In this document: piece by piece, positions 61,326-64,000 of the stretch
How the letters are laid out: every line of letters begins with the position of its first letter
How positions within the stretch are numbered: the first letter of the stretch is position 1
Source of the DNA: Blastococcus sp. TBT05-19
GTDB lineage: Bacteria > Actinomycetota > Actinomycetes > Mycobacteriales > Geodermatophilaceae
Direction: 5' to 3'
DNA length: 64,000 bases
Assembly: GCF_003319095.1 (NCBI RefSeq)
Contig: NZ_QOHI01000004.1
Coordinates: 1 to 64,000, forward strand
Made by a program: the position numbers and the translations under genes
The notes under the pieces: model-generated
What the model was told of the DNA's origin: nothing
Seen by the model: only the letters and a program-made list of their open reading frames with translations
Databases searched by the model: none

Positions 61326-61907
61326 GCCGGTCGAGCGCGACGCTGCGTCCGGTCATGGCCAGCAGCAGCGCCTCGGCGCCGCCGCGGACGACGGAGCCGC
61401 TGCCGGCGGCCCAGTCGAGGTCGTCGGCCTCGAACCGGAGCCCGCTCACCGTGCGCTTGCTGCCGAAGCCGCCGGAGGCAACGAAGGCCAGCGACGTGCG
61501 CAGGCGCTCCTCGGGGATCTCGCGCGGCAGGCCCAGCGGCAGGCGGATGTCCAGGCCGTGCACCAGCAGATCGGTGAGCGGCGCCTCGGGGCCCGACCCG
61601 GGCGGGGTGAACCGCGAGCCGGCCTTCCGTCCAGCACGTCGAGGAGCTCGCCGAAGGGCCGCCGCGCCTGCTCGCGAGCCACCCGGACGTTGGCCCGGTC
61701 GAAGTTGCCGCGGCAGGCGAGCATCGCCAGCACGAACCGCGGGGTGCTCACCTCCAGGGGCACGACGAGGTGCGCGACCACGTCGTGCACGGTCCACGCG
61801 CTGCACAGGCTCTGCGTCACCTGCTGCTCGTCGGTCAGCCCTGACAGCAGCGCGGCCAGCCCGCGTCGCTCGTCGGCGATGTGCGCGAACGTGTCCACGG
61901 CCCGCAT
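61282..61907 (-). pseudogene. Frameshifted maleylpyruvate isomerase-like (mycothiol-dependent) gene
   Basis: Two reading frames together encode one protein. From 61907 the first frame reads MRAVDTFAHIADERRGLAAL and SLCSAWTVHDVVAHLVVPLE to about 61628 (LLDVLDG). The second frame continues from there with RKAGSRFTPPGSGPEAPLTD, LLVHGLDIRLPLGLPREIPE and LDWAAGSGSVVRGGAEALLL to the stop at 61282. The join needs a shift near 61625-61630, consistent with one missing base. The whole resembles the DinB-like mycothiol-dependent maleylpyruvate isomerase family (about 205 aa). It could be a true pseudogene, a sequencing error or frameshifting. Confidence 0.82.
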
Positions 61908-61937
61908 CCTGCCCGAGCAGCGCGGGGGAGCGGGCCC

Positions 61938-62126
61938 TCAGTTGCCCGGCTTGACGGCCTTGCCGCGCTCCTGCTCGTCCTCGTCGGCCTGGTAGGCACC
62001 GGGCACGGCCTTCGCCGAGCCGTCGTCGCCGGGGGAGAGGGGGCGATCGGTGAGGTTGTCCGGGCTGGGGGACGGCGTGCCGCCGGGCTCGTCCTGCTCG
62101 TCGGTGTCGGGGCGCTGCTCGGTCAT
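61938..62126 (-). CDS. Small acidic disordered protein
   Basis: A 62-residue hydrophilic protein rich in Asp, Glu, Pro and Ser (MTEQRPDTDEQDEPGGTPSP), without Cys, Trp or hydrophobic core; predicted disordered. ATG 62126 has a strong GGAGGAG ribosome-binding site, which is the main support for it being translated. No family recognised. Confidence 0.65.
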   Translation of the reverse strand: MTEQRPDTDEQDEPGGTPSPSPDNLTDRPLSPGDDGSAKAVPGAYQADEDEQERGKAVKPGN

Positions 62127-62192
62127 GTCTCCTCCTCGGTCGGGCGTTCCCCGACCGCTACCCGTGGACCTGCGGGGGAACCGGCGAACCGG

Positions 62193-62555
62193 TCACAGCT
62201 GCTGCGTCAGGTTGAGCGCGTTGCCGTCGGGATCGGAGACGTGCGCGACCCGCTGACCCCACGGCATGTCGTTCGACGGCGCCGGCGCCGAGCCGCCGAG
62301 TTCGCGGACGCGGGGGAGCAGCGCGTCGACGTCGGGCACCTCGATGCTCAGCAGCACGCGCCCCGGCGACCCGGCCGTCACGTCGGCGTCGGCGACGAGC
62401 CCGAGCCGGGAGTCGCCGATGCCCAGGCCGAGGTAGAACAGCGGCCCCTCCGCGGGGACGCGCTCCTCCTCGGCGGCGTCGAGCAGGCCGACGTAGAACG
62501 CGCGCAGGCGCTCGATGTCGGGCGTGACGACGATCGCGCTGACGGTGCCGGGCAC
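62193..62555 (-). CDS. VOC-family (glyoxalase fold) protein
   Basis: The 120-residue protein has VOC motifs VSAIVVTPDIERLRAFYVGL and VLLSIEVPDVDALLPRVREL, ending RVAHVSDPDGNALNLTQQL, which carries the usual DPDGN turn and C-terminal metal-ligand-like region. Substrate unknown. The ATG is preceded by a ggaggt site (62559-62565 on this strand). Confidence 0.88.
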   Translation of the reverse strand: MPGTVSAIVVTPDIERLRAFYVGLLDAAEEERVPAEGPLFYLGLGIGDSRLGLVADADVTAGSPGRVLLSIEVPDVDALLPRVRELGGSAPAPSNDMPWGQRVAHVSDPDGNALNLTQQL

Positions 62556-62610
62556 GGGACCTCCGGGGGAGATGGGCGGCTGTGGGTAGGACCGCCGCCT
62601 GTGACGAAAG

Positions 62611-63204
62611 TCAGCGGTCGGTGCGGGTGAACAGCCACCGGGCGAACGCGGCGTCCTCGGCGAGCTCGGTGCGCCAGAGCACCGACAGCCCGAAGGTGCC
62701 CGGCGGGACGACGAGCAGCGGGCTGCCCGGGTCGAGGACGTCGTCGTCCAGGTCGTCGGTGTGCGGCGTCGGCCCGGGGGACTCGGGCATCAGCAGCGCG
62801 CCGTCGTCGCCGGTGCCGTCGAGGGCCGCGCTGATGAAGGCCAGCCGGCCGCTGGGCACCGCGACGGGATCGCCGGCCTGATCACCGGTGACCGGGAAGC
62901 GCAGGGCGAGCTCCAGCGTCCCGCGGTAGTCGTCGGCGTTCGCCTGGACGACGGCGACGCTGCCGTCGTCGGCGCGGAAGACCTCGAGCCAGCCTTCGTC
63001 GCCGATCTCCGGGTCGGTGAGGACGATCGCCGCGGTCCCGCTGCCGACCGGGACGCCAGTGAGCTCGTAGTCCAGCCGGGGGACGAGCGCCTCGTAGGCC
63101 TGGCCGGACATCCCGCGCCACTCCGGCAGCAAGGTCTCGTCCAGGGCCAGGAACGGCTCACCGTTGGTCCAGAAGCGGCCGACGTGCGTCCAGGCGACAG
63201 GCAT
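62611..63204 (-). CDS. Protein of unknown function
   Basis: The 197-residue soluble protein has WTNGEPFLALDETLLPEWRG near the start, YELTGVPVGSGTAAIVLTDP, GWLEVFRADDGSVAVVQANA and a C-terminal WRTELAEDAAFARWLFTRTD. I do not recognise a family with confidence; the layout faintly recalls Imm21-type proteins. Start ATG 63204 is the first Met before the compact domain. A longer open frame to 63690 is shadow. The region upstream, 63205-63798, is non-coding. Confidence 0.7.
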   Translation of the reverse strand: MPVAWTHVGRFWTNGEPFLALDETLLPEWRGMSGQAYEALVPRLDYELTGVPVGSGTAAIVLTDPEIGDEGWLEVFRADDGSVAVVQANADDYRGTLELALRFPVTGDQAGDPVAVPSGRLAFISAALDGTGDDGALLMPESPGPTPHTDDLDDDVLDPGSPLLVVPPGTFGLSVLWRTELAEDAAFARWLFTRTDR

Positions 63205-63323
63205 GCCGTCATCGTCTCCCGGCCGCCCGGTGACCAGCCGGTCGGGGCGGTGTCCACGCCGGCGGTCCCTGCCGAGAGAGAGGGAGTGCCCTGCGCGGCC
63301 GTGTCCCGGCTCCTCTCCAGATG

Positions 63324-63351
63324 AGTTGACATAACGTCGATTATCGGCGTG
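63324..63351 (-). other. dif: Candidate dif site (XerCD recombination site)
   Basis: Read on the minus strand: an 11-bp XerC-type arm CACGCCGATAA, a 6-bp centre TCGACG, and an 11-bp XerD-type arm TTATGTCAACT. The 11-6-11 architecture, the inner GATAA and TTATGTCAA match the actinobacterial dif pattern as I know it, and resemble E. coli dif (XerD arm TTATGTTAAAT). The site lies in a gene-free region, as expected. It would mark the replication terminus. Confidence 0.75.
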
Positions 63352-63702
63352 ACATCCAGGCGGGCCGAGAGGGGTTGATGATCTTGCCGACCAGCTCGCC
63401 ATGACCAGCTCGCTATCGCCGAGATCCTGCACCGCGACGCCCGTCGCCGTGCGACGTCGGCGGTCCACGTCGCTCGGCAGGCCGGTGGTCGGTCGACAGG
63501 TCACACTCGCCGTGGTCGCCGGCCCGCGCCGCGCGGCCGGCGACGCTCGGCTGGTCCGGATCCCGGCCTGCCGACCCCCGCCCGACTCCCCCGTCGTCGA
63601 TCGTGATCTCTGTTGATCTTGATGCAGCCATCGGGCGTCTCGATCGTGCGCCTGTCGCCCGCCCGAGCCCCGTCGGCCGCTCGGGTCCACCCCTCTCCCC
63701 GT

Positions 63703-63757
63703 CCGCCTACACCCTGGTAATTACGTAACGGTGACGTAATTACCAGGGTGTAGGCGG
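63703..63757. repeat. 24-bp perfect inverted repeat with AT-rich core
   Basis: Arms at 63703-63726 and 63734-63757 are exact complements around a 7-nt loop (aacggtg). The inner part (GGTAATTACGT) is unusually AT-rich for this genome; the outer part is GC-rich (CCGCCTACACCC). No T tract follows on either side. It ends 41 nt before the lipoprotein ATG. Confidence 0.85.
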
Positions 63758-63798
63758 CTCGACGGGCGCCGGGCGGCTGGTGTTCGTAGGGTCGAGGC

Positions 63799-64000
63799 AT
63801 GCACATCAGACGACCGCTCGCCGCGCTGTTCACCGCTCTGGCGCTCTTCGGTGGCGGCGCCACGATGACCGCCTGCCAGGCCGCGGGGCAGGACCAGAAC
63901 GACGGGACGACCGACGACAGCGAGAACACCGGCGGCAACGATCCGGGCAGCGAGGAGCAGGGCAACCTGCCCGACAACAGCCAGCCGGACACCGAAGGCG
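63799..64000 (+). CDS. Putative lipoprotein, truncated by the window end
   Basis: Only the first 67 residues are visible. They begin MHIRRPLAALFTALALFGGG with a type II signal peptide and a lipobox ending MTAC, so the mature protein would be lipid-anchored at the Cys near residue 26. The following stretch is Asp/Asn/Gly/Glu-rich and probably a flexible linker. TAGGGT (63787-63792) ends 6 nt before the ATG, suggesting a leaderless mRNA. The C-terminal domain lies outside the window. Confidence 0.75.
   Translation, partial: MHIRRPLAALFTALALFGGGATMTACQAAGQDQNDGTTDDSENTGGNDPGSEEQGNLPDNSQPDTEG

Larger units (their letters stand above)
63205..63798. other. 594-bp gene-free region with dif-like site and long inverted repeat
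   Basis: No reading frame here has convincing coding character; those present are short, Arg-rich and lack ribosome-binding sites. It contains a dif-like site (63324-63351), a direct repeat of GACCAGCTCGC (about 63388 and 63404), segments with higher AT content than the surroundings (for example about 63590-63625), and the 24-bp inverted repeat at 63703-63757. Confidence 0.7.

Noticed and set aside
63401-63616. 71-codon plus-strand frame in the terminal gene-free region
   Set aside because: Arg-rich composition, no ribosome-binding site, no domain. It looks like shadow coding in GC-rich DNA.

Overview
The window is a GC-rich chromosomal segment of an actinobacterium. Gene content and order suggest the family Geodermatophilaceae (Blastococcus, Geodermatophilus or Modestobacter type); this is inference, since no marker that names a species is present. 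Supporting signs are the GTG-rich starts, dense GTGA/ATGA stop-start overlaps, TANNNT -10 boxes only 6-8 nt before start codons (leaderless genes), and two blocks whose order closely matches M. tuberculosis. I found no insertion sequence, prophage or CRISPR array.

Layout. 1-180: end of an rRNA operon (5S rRNA and terminator). 239-2353: a repeat-rich protein with a TPR-like tail. 2448-10850: SSB-like protein, DUF1015, TPR protein, HAD phosphatase, SCP2 protein, then tlyA-nadK-recN and a small methyltransferase. 10996-21823: TetR regulator divergent from steA-steB, a four-gene envelope-glycan-like block (PNPT glycosyltransferase, MurJ-like flippase, GT4 transferase, large membrane protein), and pyrG. 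21903-33683: Nudix, ald, xerD, parA-like gene and partner, scpA-scpB, rluB, chorismate mutase, cmk, der. This first block matches M. tuberculosis Rv1691-Rv1713 with local insertions. 33784-35992: tRNA-Pro(GGG), an Imm5-like protein, an ArsR-VOC operon with a clear operator, and DUF2243. 36122-41574: a signalling island with a PAS-GGDEF-EAL protein, a NarL-type regulator, a lone receiver and a histidine kinase, carrying two striking palindromes. 41786-53497: EF-G-like GTPase, pgsA, DUF881-sbp-DUF881, gcvH, garA, ftsR, bifunctional nuclease, MerR and gcvP, matching Rv1822-Rv1832. 53548-64000: DUF5999, coaA, GNAT, PEBP-like protein, a beta-phosphoglucomutase/GH65 pair, M50-like peptidase, an ABM-type membrane protein, a frameshifted maleylpyruvate isomerase-like gene, VOC protein, an unknown protein, and the start of a lipoprotein gene.

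How the parts relate. Chromosome maintenance is heavily represented: xerD, recN, a ParA-like ATPase and scpAB. A 28-bp sequence at 63324-63351 has the architecture of an actinobacterial dif site, the target of XerCD, so the right end of the window may lie at the replication terminus. A 24-bp perfect inverted repeat sits about 350 bp from it. The division and envelope genes (steAB, the glycan block, ftsR, sbp/DUF881) form a second theme. gcvH and gcvP belong to the glycine cleavage system. garA is a FHA regulator of central nitrogen/carbon enzymes in relatives. GH65 with beta-phosphoglucomutase would channel an alpha-glucose disaccharide to glucose 6-phosphate.
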